Assembly (NCBI GenBank): GCA_016801845.1
Contig: CM028917.1
Coordinates: 6,537,001-6,601,000 of the forward strand
Reading direction: 5' to 3'
Length of the DNA stretch: 64,000 nt
From: Polydactylus sextarius
Lineage: Eukaryota > Chordata > Actinopteri > Polynemidae
Position numbers and translations under genes: made by a program. Within the stretch, counting starts at the first letter, position 1; each line of letters opens with the position of its first letter. Positions 1-11,900 of the stretch are shown here, piece by piece. The notes beneath the pieces are model-generated. The model ran no database searches, was not told where the DNA came from, and was given only the letters and a program-made list of their open reading frames with translations.

Positions 1-3000
1 GTATGAGGTGACGACATGGAGGAAATTGACCATGAACAGAGGAGAGGAGGGAGACAATAGGATAAGAGGAGGCAGGGAGGTGAGAAACGACAGGGAGACC
101 CTGACAAACTTGGCACTGAGCGATGAATCGTGGGTAATTTGATCAAATATTTATGTCGCAGTGCTTGCTGGGAGAACTGACTGGTGGTCAGAGCCAAATG
201 TAATGTATGTGTGCGTGTGACTATGTAATTTAGTGATCAAGAGAAAGGCGAAATGAATCACATGGAAAGGCTATTTTAATTCTTGTGGATTAAATCAGAG
301 TATTGCAGCATTTACAATTAATACAGTTGACGTACATAGATATGAAAAGGCAGCCTGTGGTGTAGCTACAATAATAAGCATACACATATGTCCATCGTGT
401 GAGTGGTCAGAGCTATTCTTGCTGTAGTTGCATAAGTTTGACTGAAAGAACTCATTCACCTATCTGTCCACCCATCCATGATGTAGCATCCCCTTGTGGC
501 CAGTGGCACTGATCTAGATTCAGCCTGAAGGTCCACTCAAACAAATACCCACCACCTCCACCCTCACATTCCCCCCCACCTAGTGAAAAAAACCCACATG
601 TACGTTCATTATTTCTGCTCTGCCTCACTCTCACTTTCTGCTATGTGCTGACATCTGCAGCACTGCCTGACTCTCAGTTGTCAAACGCTGCCCTCTGCTG
701 ACTGCTTTGGAAAATTGCACAGTTAAAGTGTGTCAACAAATTGGATCAAAGGTTTCAAGAGGCAGACGTCAAGATAACATAAGACTTTTACTTTACGGAG
801 ATGTTTCATTTGTCAAATGTTGTACCATCACAGGCTCTCAGTGTTTAGTTAATATACTTCATATACATGCTCATTGAAAAAAAAATCTGATTTCATTACT
901 AATTTTGACACAAAATATATTTTTAATGAACTAGAATTAATTTTTAAGCAACAGTTGAACATATGATGCTACATGCAATACATTGAACTTGTTGTGGTTC
1001 CTCAAACCATCCTGAGCATTGTTGCAGGATCATTATTGTGCTGAAATTGGATACTGTCATTAGCTGATGACTAAACTGTCATTAGTTAGTACTATTTCTA
1101 AGTAGAGGTGAACTTGTTCTGAAACAATTTTTAGGTAGGTGGTACATGTCAAAGTAACATCCACATGAATGGCTGAACACAAAGTTTCCCAGAACAATGT
1201 TGTCCAAAGCATCACACTGACTCCATCAGCTCATCTTCTTCACATCATACTGTTACTGTGTCCATATCTTTCCCAGACCCTAAAAAATAGTCATCTTCGT
1301 CCTTTGCTCTGTGATCCAGTAATGCTCATATGTCCAGGCAGCAAACTGTGATACACTGTGTACACTTTCAATCAGAACCAGCATGAACTTTTTTGAACAT
1401 TTTCAGCTAAATTTGCTCTTCTGTTGAATCAGACCACACAGGCCATCCTTCACTCCTTAAGGAACCTTGGCCACCAAAGACTTTGACAAATGCACTCATA
1501 ATAATTTGTTTTCTCCTCCCTTCTTACCATTATTGAGGCTCCCTTGAGTAAAACTCCCAAATTCATCAATCTGTAATTGTGCTGTGACGCTCTGTATAAA
1601 TAGCCAAGGCCACACAGCAGTATATCATACTTGTTGATGTAACATTTGTCTCTGTTGCTGACAGAGAGCTCAGATCTTAACTGCATCTCATTTCTTATTC
1701 CACTACTGAAATAACTTTTATTTTCCGTTGCATTCCATTAACTGACAGATTTCTGCTCACATTTCTATTGACATTGGCATTTTGTTGAATAATCATTCAA
1801 TACAAATCATTGTACGATAATGTTTGATTGACAAACCTGTTTTTTCTTGGTCAGATAGTTGATATTGCAGTCAGGGTACTGCAGCACAGGATCATATGGA
1901 AGTTATGATGAGTTGGCAAAAGATCCAGACATTATCGAACCCTTTTGTCAGCAAATGGTGTAATGTATTATTTTCAAGTGAATTAACACATTGTACTCAG
2001 CTGAAATCATTGAATCGCCACCTGCACCAGAAATACTCATCTTTGGTGGACTCCAAAGACTTTGACTATACTGTGTTGATGTGAGTAAAATGAATGATAC
2101 CTGCAAACGATCTGTGTATGAATATATGTAGGTTAGAGTCCATGTTGCTGTAGCACAGCAGTGATATTCTTATGACTTGAACCACTCAAACACCAAGAAC
2201 ACACATGTTCACGACTTCCCATGTGTTTATCACAAGACCACAAACTCAGTGAGTGTCTCCCTGTACATAAATAAACTTAACCAATGATTAAGAATGGATC
2301 ATTTCAGGAACTGAATGATTCAGGCTCAGACTCACAGCATCAACAGTTAATAGCTAAAGAAAACTCCTCAGTGGAGCAAACCTCAACAGAGGCAATTAAA
2401 AGAAACAGATAGTGTGAAAAAAAAGTCTTCGTGTTAAGTCTGCGAGTTTTTGCTTTATGTAAGTTTCTGTCAGTCAGTTTCTGAATTCCCTTTTTCATTT
2501 CTTGTTCTTCTTTTGTTCAACTTTCACACTGTGACCGACCACTCACAGTTTTATTAGTGTAACTAAAGTGACACTGAGATTATAACGTTATTGGATGTAT
2601 ACTTGAAGTGACTCAGCATGAAAATTAGAATTGATGCCATGTTTCTTACCATTGAGTTTATTTTCTGCAAAAGAGGAACTGATGGAGTTTTCCAGTGATT
2701 GTTTTCCTCTCATGTCAATCATCAACCAACAACATAAACCCACCGTAAACTATATTGTGACTGGTGCTGAATTCATGTTTAATTACTGTGGTTTTTATCT
2801 TTATTTTTGTTATTGAATTTGTATTCTTTTCCCTGAACTTCATACTCTGAGCTGAAGCATGACAAGAGCTCTGACGTGCTGAAAAGTGGAATACAAATTC
2901 AAATTATGTGATACAAATTTTTTTTTACTGCAATTATTAAAGTTGAGCAATACAATTGGAGTGTCACATTTTCCTGCTCATAAAATCTTAATCTTCTTGA

Positions 3001-3010
3001 TTCTCTTTGA
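1..3010. other. Intergenic DNA upstream of rad23a, no gene seen
   Basis: AT-rich sequence with many stops in all frames. Short open frames here have no recognisable domain, no convincing splice signals and no sequence family I know. In humans CALR lies beside RAD23A (recalled), but I see no calreticulin exon here. Confidence 0.6.
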
Positions 3011-3011
3011 G

Positions 3012-3610
3012 ACTTTCTGTCACAAAACTAGACTGGTTTGAATCACACTTAGAGGAAAGAGACAACTTTGTGTCTCTAGGTAATTATACACGAGTAGACA
3101 AAACTGACTTCTTTGGAGTTCCCCAAGGCTCCGTTCTGATGCCTCCTCTGTTTAACATCTACATACTCCCACTATGCAGATGACACGCAAGTTTATTTGA
3201 CCAAATCACCAGGGGATTATAATGCTATACAAGCTTTGAGTGGGTGTGTTGATTAGATTTGCCCAAATTTTCCTCAGTAAAACAAAGATAAAACCAAAAC
3301 AATTGTTTTGGACTCTTCCCACACTCATATTCACAGAGCTTTGCACTTGTATGAAATCCATCTCTAATCTGCTCCTTTGAACTCTCCACACTGCTAATGT
3401 TGTCCCAAACAGGTCTGCCTTTTCTCCCCTGAGACAAAACTAAACATGGAAAAACAGGATTCAGATTTTTTGTTCCACATATCTGGAACAAGCTCCTGGG
3501 GAACTGTAAGTCTGTTGCAACATTTAATGAAATCTGAGGATTTTTTCCATTTGCCAGAACCAAGTTCATAAAAACCAGTTTGAAACTACTTTTACTTTGT
3601 CACATGGAGC
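3012..3610 (+). pseudogene. Decayed LINE reverse-transcriptase fragment
   Basis: Conceptual translation with frame changes shows hallmarks of a non-LTR retrotransposon reverse transcriptase. GVPQGSVL followed by PPLFNIY starts near 3115, and YADDTQVY, containing the catalytic YADD box, lies near 3173-3199. Further downstream are pieces resembling the tail region (PHIWNKLL near 3476-3500). Roughly twenty residues expected between GVPQGS and YADD are missing, and several stops interrupt the frame, so this is a dead, 5'-truncated copy. The motif set fits fish L2/Rex1-type LINEs, but I cannot choose the clade by eye. No poly-A tail or target duplication was identified. Confidence 0.75.
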
Positions 3611-3619
3611 ACTATTGTG

Positions 3620-5165
3620 CTAGAATTAGCCACTGATAGATGGTTAAATGCGGCTGGGATGGTGAGTAACAATACTGAGTGGCTGTAGCTTTCAAACCAT
3701 GATTGATTGGTACTCGTAAGTTGGCCAAGAAAACACAGTCCACACTATTACACCATTACTGGCAGCTTGGACTGTTGACATGAGGCAGGTCAGATCCAAT
3801 GATTCATGCTGTTTATTCTGACTCCACAATCAGAAATCCAGATTTGTCAGACAAGGCAAAAAGCAATGTGTGAAAATTAATAACACAGCTTACACAGCTA
3901 ACTCATAAAAAATCACAGCATTTAATTGTTGAAAAAGTACATGTTGGTTCCACAGCTCTTTCCATCTCTTTTTGATACAGTTATTTATCATTGTCAACAA
4001 ACGATGTGAAGGGAAATCAAACTCACACTAAGTTTTTAGTCCAGAAACGCAGTGATTTCACAATCCAAAGCAGTGGTTTGTGCTCCTTGACTTTTAGATG
4101 TTGAAAATAAGTACGTTTTTTTTTTTTTTTTTTTTTACTTCAGCATGTTATTCTTTGGATTGGATTATCTTCTAATCCATAAATAAACAATCAGTAAATT
4201 TCAACTTTCAATCAACTTTGAGTAATTTCTATCCAGTATATAAAGATTTATTAATGCTTTGTAACACTTTGCAACCTAAAATCTTCTATCTTGTGCTTGC
4301 AGCTACATTACAATGTATTATAAATCACTTATTAAATCTTAATATACTATGTACTTTACAAACTTTATGAAGAGGGGCTAAGATGTTACCAGATTAAGTT
4401 TCAGTCTAAATTACCAGAAAGTACAACATTATAGTACAAAACAAAGAGACATGTTGACATTAAAATGTAAAAATGATTCTTTTCAAGCGTACAGAGCATC
4501 TTGAGGACAGACTGTCCTTGAAAACAATAGACTGTTCATCATGCTGCACCTCTTCCTCCTCCCAGGAGACGCAGTTTGAACTCACTCACAGTTTTGCACT
4601 CGGCTACACAGTGCTTTCAGCAAAGTCAGTACACTACTTTGTGGACTAAATGCTACAGCACGGTGCTTTATATTTAATGGCTTTCTGTAGGATGTCTACA
4701 GTGACTCTTAAGTGTCTGACATCTCTACGCACAACTCACCAGACAGGATGCTACTCAGCATGTTTGATTTGGGAGATATTCTGTCAAGTTCATGCCAGCA
4801 TCACCCTAAAGACATAAACTTAAAATAATAATGTCTGATCTCTTGATGCTGCATTGCCTTTGATTTATCATATATTTGCCTAAAATGTGCCAGTTTATTT
4901 TTAGACTATATTTAGTGAAATTAAGCATTCAGCTAACAGGCTGTTAAAAGAAATAGAACAACTGTAGCACCACATTTTAATGAGCCACCGTTAATTAGCT
5001 CTAACTGTTAACTATATTAATGTTAGTAAATCAAATTCTTATTTAATTATTCTTAAGACACTTTCTACCCCAGCTGACTCTAGCACACCCAGGACATGGC
5101 CATGTTTAACTGAACTTTTCCCCCGATAACTTTTGTTATCCAGAAGTCATAATTTTGGTAGAAAT
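3620..5165. other. Intergenic DNA, nothing recognised
   Basis: AT-rich, stop-dense sequence with a T tract of about 21 near 4116-4136. No exon, RNA gene or classifiable repeat was recognised. Confidence 0.55.
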
Positions 5166-5169
5166 ATAT

Positions 5170-5170
<1 letters not shown>

Positions 5171-5242
<72 letters not shown>
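5171..5242. repeat. Perfect 72-bp palindrome (TAA)12(TTA)12
   Basis: Twelve TAA units (5171-5206) are followed directly by twelve TTA units (5207-5242). The second half is the exact reverse complement of the first, with no spacer. Such a palindrome could extrude as a cruciform or hairpin and is prone to length change. It lies about 0.6 kb before the rad23a start codon. Confidence 0.95.
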
Positions 5243-5243
<1 letters not shown>

Positions 5244-5589
5244 GTGGATTAGATGATCATCTCTTAATTGTTTCACAATAGGAATATTTTCAATATTGCA
5301 GCAAAAATAATATATTGGAAATTATTTTTTAAAATAATCTAAATAAATCTACAATTTGTTATACATGCATTCATATAAATAAACATAATACAAAAATTAA
5401 ATAATAATAAAGTAAATAAAAAATGATAAATTTAGATAATGATGTCATATCAGCTAAAGGGATGTATGTCTGTATATTTAACTTATTGTTCTTATCAGCG
5501 GTCAGACAGGAGCCACAATAATCTTAAATTATAATAATTATTGGACATAGCTTAAATATTTCATATTATGGTAATGTAATGTGTGATAT

Positions 5590-5846
5590 AAATTAGCGAG
5601 GCGTTAAAGTGGTTCTTCATACTCGCGTCGCACAATACGAGATCTCGTAGCTTCCAGCGGAGGCTCTTCTCGCCGCACCACCAACTTGTCACCAAAGATG
5701 GCGATTTGCTGCTCATGGATACACACATTTCTCGGCTAGTTGCTATCTTACCCGAAACGCCAACTTTTAAAACACACTGACCGCTTAGCGAGCAACCATT
5801 TCTCCCCTTCTGAAGCACATCTGATACGACGTCAGCCACCGCCACC
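5590..5846 (+). promoter_or_regulatory. rad23a: Probable rad23a promoter and 5' UTR
   Basis: Base composition changes here from very AT-rich to mixed with several CpGs, as expected at a housekeeping promoter. No TATA box is obvious. A YY1-type motif AAAGATGGCGA sits at about 5694-5704, and a 10-bp palindrome CGAGATCTCG at about 5638-5647. An upstream ATG at 5699 opens a 13-codon reading frame ending with TAG at 5738-5740. The main ATG at 5847 has an ideal Kozak context (GCCACCATG). The transcription start is not visible from sequence alone. Confidence 0.55.
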
Positions 5847-5912
5847 ATGCAGATCACGCTTAAAACACTGCAGCAGCAGACAATTCAAATTGAGATAGAC
5901 CCCGAACAAACG
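5847..5912 (+). CDS. rad23a: rad23a exon 1 (UBL start)
   Basis: Codes 22 residues from MQITLKTLQQQT to DPEQT. It ends on a codon boundary before donor GTGAGT and holds the first beta hairpin of the ubiquitin-like domain. Confidence 0.95.
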
Positions 5913-8900
5913 GTGAGTGGCTATTAGCTAACTTGCTAACTTTAGCTAACAGCGCTAGCTAGCAAACCAGTGTGTTAACTTTACGCGCTTGTGTTTCCGC
6001 TTTACTTATCATCGCCACATAAAGAACATTTAGTGTATATTTGGCAAAGGGGTTCCTAATTAACACCATGTGTTACAAACGAGCAAACCAAATGAAACAG
6101 GCTGCTAAACAACGCGAAACCTCACTTACTAGCCAGCGTTAGCCAGGTAGCTAGCTGAGCGGTGCGTTAACAAAGTAATCGCGACGTGACTACAGACGAG
6201 TTTGTCGTCATTTCAAGTTTGCGTCGTGGTCACTTTACTGCCACCGGTGCTCGGTAATATCTGATTTGATTGAACTTAAAACATTGATAAACTTCTGTGG
6301 TGAACCGAAGCTGCTCACTTCGCTACGAATGCTAACGTTAGCGTCCATGACAATCACGATTAGCCTTATTAGCCGGCTAAGTTTGTTAGCATGTTCACAT
6401 CTTTGTCATGTAGTTGACAAACCCAGCGTTTAGTGAGCGTAAGACTGTTTTGCTAACACTGCTATTTACAGATTACTTTAATTTATCAAAGTGGACATCG
6501 TACGCGTTTACATAATTCATTTACGCTATTATTTATAATTAGCACTGTCATGCTGTGTGACACATTGCATCTGAATGAACCCACCGCACATTGACTGCTC
6601 TGTCACACTTGTGTAAGTTAGCTGTGATGCCTTCCTGTGTAGCAGTGACCATGTCAATGGTCCATTAAGACTGAGTTTTATGTGATTGTTTATTAAACTA
6701 ATGTGATTTTCTGCTTAAATGTGAGATATTAAAGTGGTGTTTGCATGTGAATGGTTATGGAGTATGATTTCCCTCTTGTCACCAGGTGAAAGCTTTGAAA
6801 GAGAAGATAGAAGCAGAGAGAGGCAAAGACAACTTTCCCGTATCTGGACAGAAGCTGATATATGCTGGAAAGATCCTGCAAGATGACACACCTATTAAAG
6901 ACTACAAAATTGATGAGAAAAATTTTGTTGTAGTGATGGTGTCCAAGGTGAGATGACATGTGACACTTGGTTTCAGTGAATGATAGTAGTTGTTTGTGAT
7001 GTATTGCAGTCCCACCACTGAGCTGCTGGTCTAACGGCACCTTTTTTTTTGAACTGTCCAAAAGGCAAAGCCTGCAGCTGCCGCCTCGCCCCCAGTCTCA
7101 GAAGCACCCAAGCCCCTGTACAGGACTCTGGCTCCACGTCAACAGCTGCACCGGCCACAACCCCGGCCTCAACCCCAGCCCCAGCTCCAACCCCAGCAGC
7201 TGCCCCCCTTCCCCCTGAGGAGGCCAAAGAGGAGCCAAGTGCCGCAGCCACAGAACCACAACAACCAGCCAGGTAGAAACTGACCGTTAAGTTTGTAACA
7301 TCTAGAACTTTAGTAATGAGATGATAATATGATCTGTCGACTAAAAGATAAATCAGCAACTATTTTAACAACTTATCGGTCGTTTTACTTATTTTTTTTA
7401 AAATCATATAAATATTTACTGGTTTTATCTACTCAAATGTTGGTCTTATTGTAATTGTTGGTTTTATTTATGATAGTTAAGAAAATCATTAGATTTCCAA
7501 GACCAAATGATTAACAGGTCAAAAGGTCAATACAGACTCAGTATAAACAATTAAATGTCTTGTCACTGCACCAAAATATACTCTATGAACGTAAGAGCAT
7601 GATCAATAGTTTTATCACTCAAGTTTTTTAACCAAACCAATCAAAAAATTTGGCACTTAACCAAAGATGGTTTGTCCCTGAGAAGAAACGCTACTCTGGA
7701 TCATTTCGATGTGTTAAATTAGAGCGAGTGGATTTTGTGACTGCTTTGCAAGTCAAAAATCCAGTCAGAGTGACAGGTCTGTCTGCAGCTAAACCATCTG
7801 ACACACATCATTTTCCATCTATCTTCAGCTTTAACTGTCTGTAGTGATTTATCAGCAGTTCATGGAAAACTATGTCTCAGCTGTTGCCAGATCTAATGAT
7901 ATGTTAAATGCAAATTGTAATAATCAGGTATTAAATCTTTACTTAATAATTGTGAGATTTGAAGTGAAGTGTTGAAGTGTTGCTATTAAGTCATTAAATG
8001 TGATTATTGGGATGAATTTCTCATGTTTTCTACATATAAAGTTCAGTATTAACCATAATGTTTACTAACGTCTTTGATGGAGCAGGAAAAGACATTAATT
8101 TCCAGTCCAGTTGTCAGTGTTGTTTTATTGCTCCGCTCATCACCATGGAATCACAGAAATGTTGTGGCGATTACCTGATTTCTCTTTTCACCTTTTTTTC
8201 TGTTTTATAGCTCCAGTGGTGGGAGCCAGGGCTTGGATGCCTCCTCAGCACTGGGTAGGTAATGGATGGGTCTCTGCCAGACTTACATCACAGACCAGTA
8301 ACTGTGTGCACCTCTAATGGTCTCGGCGCAGTAGTTTTTTTGGCGTTTTCACACCGTCGTTAAATGTAAATTGTACAATTTCAGACAATTGGCGGCGTTA
8401 TTAGTGCGTTAATATCACGGCAGTGCATTTCTTGTGAAAATCTCCGGTTATACCAGTCGTGCCAGAAATTGTTCCTGCTGTGAGTCAGTGACTTTATAGG
8501 CTGCAGTGTAATACATACTGTACCTATATTTAGGCAGTGACAAAAGTAAGCCATCCCTTATTGTGGAGCAGAGAGTGATGGGGAATCCCATGTGTTCCAC
8601 TCACACAATATGTAAGAAAAAGTTTATATATCGCACATCCAGCTGGAGCTTTGAATCCAGTCGTTGGTGTATTTTTATTCCTCTGCTCATGGAAACAACT
8701 GTGACTGGAGAAGTTCCTCTTGAAGAAATCCAAATTTAGCACAAACATTAACTTGGACTCAAGGTTGAAAAGATAAGATTTTGGTGGTCAAAGGTCACTA
8801 TGACATCAAAAAACATGGTTCGGACCTTTTGAGCGTCTCGTCTCTCGAAAACCTCTTGAGCAAATTTCTTCAAATGCAAAAATGTTTATTAGACTCAAAG

Positions 8901-11900
8901 ATATACTGATTATATTTTGGTCAAAGGAAACTGTGACTTCACAAAACATGTTTTTGTCTCTTTCTGTGACCTGTAGCAAATCTCTTCATAATTGTTTATC
9001 AAACTCAAACATATACTGATTATGTTTTTATGGTCAAAGGTCACAGTGACCTCCCAAAACATGTTTATGCTCTTAAAAATCCTCTTAAATGTGATATTTC
9101 TGGTGGAGGCACATACCCATGACACTGTAATCATAGTTGTTGTCTTGTCATTTTGTGATGTATAAGAAGATTTATCTCCAGTACTTGTACAGTCATAAAT
9201 CCCCAAAATGACATGAAAAATGTGATATATGAAGTTGTCTCGTCTGCCAAGTCTTTGAAGCATATTTCATTATGAAAATAATACTCTGCTAAAAGTCTGA
9301 AATTCTCACATGCTTCAGTGATTTTGCTGTTGTTTGGGATGTAAGTAGAATTTGTCAAACTATAATTAAAGACATGCAGGGGAAAACATCCTTTTTGGAG
9401 TGAACACTGTAACAAAGAGAAAGGATCAGACAAGACAGTTTAATTTTACATTTAATGTTAACTGCCTGTACATGTGATTTACTAACTCAGAATATGGGTT
9501 TAATGTTTTTATTTCATGTAAAAATAGTCCTTGGATATGTTTCGCACATCCTGTTGCTACATTCATGAGCGTGTAGCTTTTACAAATATACAAGCTCCAC
9601 AGAGCCGAGCAGCTCGTTCATCAGCGTCCGTGTTGTGTTTGCAGTGACTGGAGCCGAATACGAGGCGATGCTGACAGAGATCATGTCTATGGGCTACGAG
9701 AGGGAGCGAGTGGTGGCGGCGCTACGGGCCAGTTTCAACAACCCCCACAGAGCTGTAGAATACCTTCTCACTGTAAGTCTCCCTACTAAACAAACACACG
9801 ATCTTTATTATCACCATTATTATTCCATTTACATGCGCATTAGTTAATATGTTCTGACTTCCCCAGAGCCTATCGTATAACCAGACCTCTTAGATCCTCT
9901 GCCAGTCTGTCTAATTTAACTCAAACCCAAAATTTAAAGCTGTTTGCAGATGGATTAAATAAAGCTGCATCAAACAGGCCACTTCACTGGAACATTTTGC
10001 TGTTGTTAATCTAATATCAGACAGGGGTAAATGAATATCCCTCATAACAGACGGAATGATTATTGACTGTTTCTGTTTTATTTGAATAATTATGATTATT
10101 ATTGTTTTGCAAACTTATTGTTCATCTACCTCTGTTCTCTAATGTGTGAGGGAACACTGGGAATTACTTTATTAACTTTGCAAAAGAAATCAGTAATAAA
10201 TGATATTATATCAAGTGTTTAAGTGTATATAAGAATAATAGCCTGAAATATCTAATGATTGCTCTCATTAAAGAATGTACATCTATAAACCCTGTAGTCA
10301 AAATACACAATACGTCTGTTTGAGTCATTACTGGACTGATAACAGTGTCGCATCGGTGCATCCTCACTGTTCACCGTCATATCATTCAGCTGTGCCCATT
10401 AATAATGATCACGTGGAAATAGTGGATTATTTCATTAATTTAATGTATTATCACAGGGAGGTCACATCTTGGATGTAATGTTAATTGCCTTTAGCGCCTC
10501 TGCCTCTTGATGTAATTTAAGTTTAATTAATCAGTGGTGACAGATGCTTCATCACACAGAGTGAGTGAGAAAACAGAATTACTGATTAAACTTCACAAAG
10601 ACTGAACGTTGTAACCTTCACTGAAGGGCTGCCGTATTCACCGTCTTTAGTGTTGGCTACATGCATCAAATAAATTGGCAACCCAGCGCGTATATTTTGA
10701 GAATGCTGACGGATTTATGAGTCAGCTGTCCTTTATGATGGACGCTACCTGCAGAGTTAAACCAAAGTCTAAATTGTAAGTAAATGTATTTAAAGAAGTC
10801 CAACTTAACTGTGGCCCTGACACCGTTTTGTTCTGGCCTTGATCTTTGGCATCACACATGAAGCGTGTGTGCGTGTGTGTGTCTGTGTGATTGATGGTTG
10901 TTGTTGTCTTCGCAGGGTATCCCCAGCAGCCCGGTTCAGGAGAGTAATCCACCAGCGCAGGCTCCTGTATCTGGACCCACAGAAGCTCCATCTCTAGCAG
11001 AAGGTGAGACAGCTACTCGGTTTAGTCCAAAAAAAACGTCTTTGTGTAGAAAATAAACATCAGTACCAGTCGCCTGTTCATAGTGGAGGATTTTACAACG
11101 GCTCCTCTGGCTCCAATTAGTATCCATGAATAAAAATAAACATTAAAAAGTAATCCACAAAATGGATTACTTTTTAATGTTTACAGAACATGTAAACATT
11201 AGGGCTGCTCGATTATGGAAAAAATCATAATCACGATTATTTTGGTCAAAATTGAAATCGCGATTATTCAAATGATTGATTTTGCTGTTCGGGTTGTCAT
11301 AGCTACTGTAATGTTTATACTACTTCTATTGGGTTTTTAGTTAGTTTTCTTTTTCTGGCTATAATGCTCCCACAGCCGACAGCCAACATGAACTCCCCTG
11401 CATGGGCCTGGAATGAAAACTTGTCTGACTCATTTACAGAAATCCTTTTTTTATTATTTGTTTCAAACGAGGAGTTTTGTAAAGACCAGCTAATTAACAG
11501 GCTAAATATCCAACATGCTAGTTAACGTCATCATCAACAAACAAGAGGTGGATAATCTTCTGGTGCAGGTCATATAATGTACGCGCCAGTCAAATATAAT
11601 TTACGTTTAATTTACAGTGGGTGTTTGTATTACATCTGCAGATGTTTCACAATAAAAGTCCTTTTAAGAAACTGAGGGTTTTTTGCCAAAGAAATGTTAA
11701 AGGATTTTAATTTGAAATCGTTTTATATCAACAACATGATGTAGTGACTTTTCACAGGGCGAAGATCAAAAGGAAGTTTTCCCACAAACACACGAGCAAC
11801 TGCACTTAACAGAGGCAATTACAAATCAAGGCCCTGTTCCTAATACGAGCCGGTTTCAGATAAAAGCCCCAGTCAGGATTTGAGGAAAATGCGGCGAATG

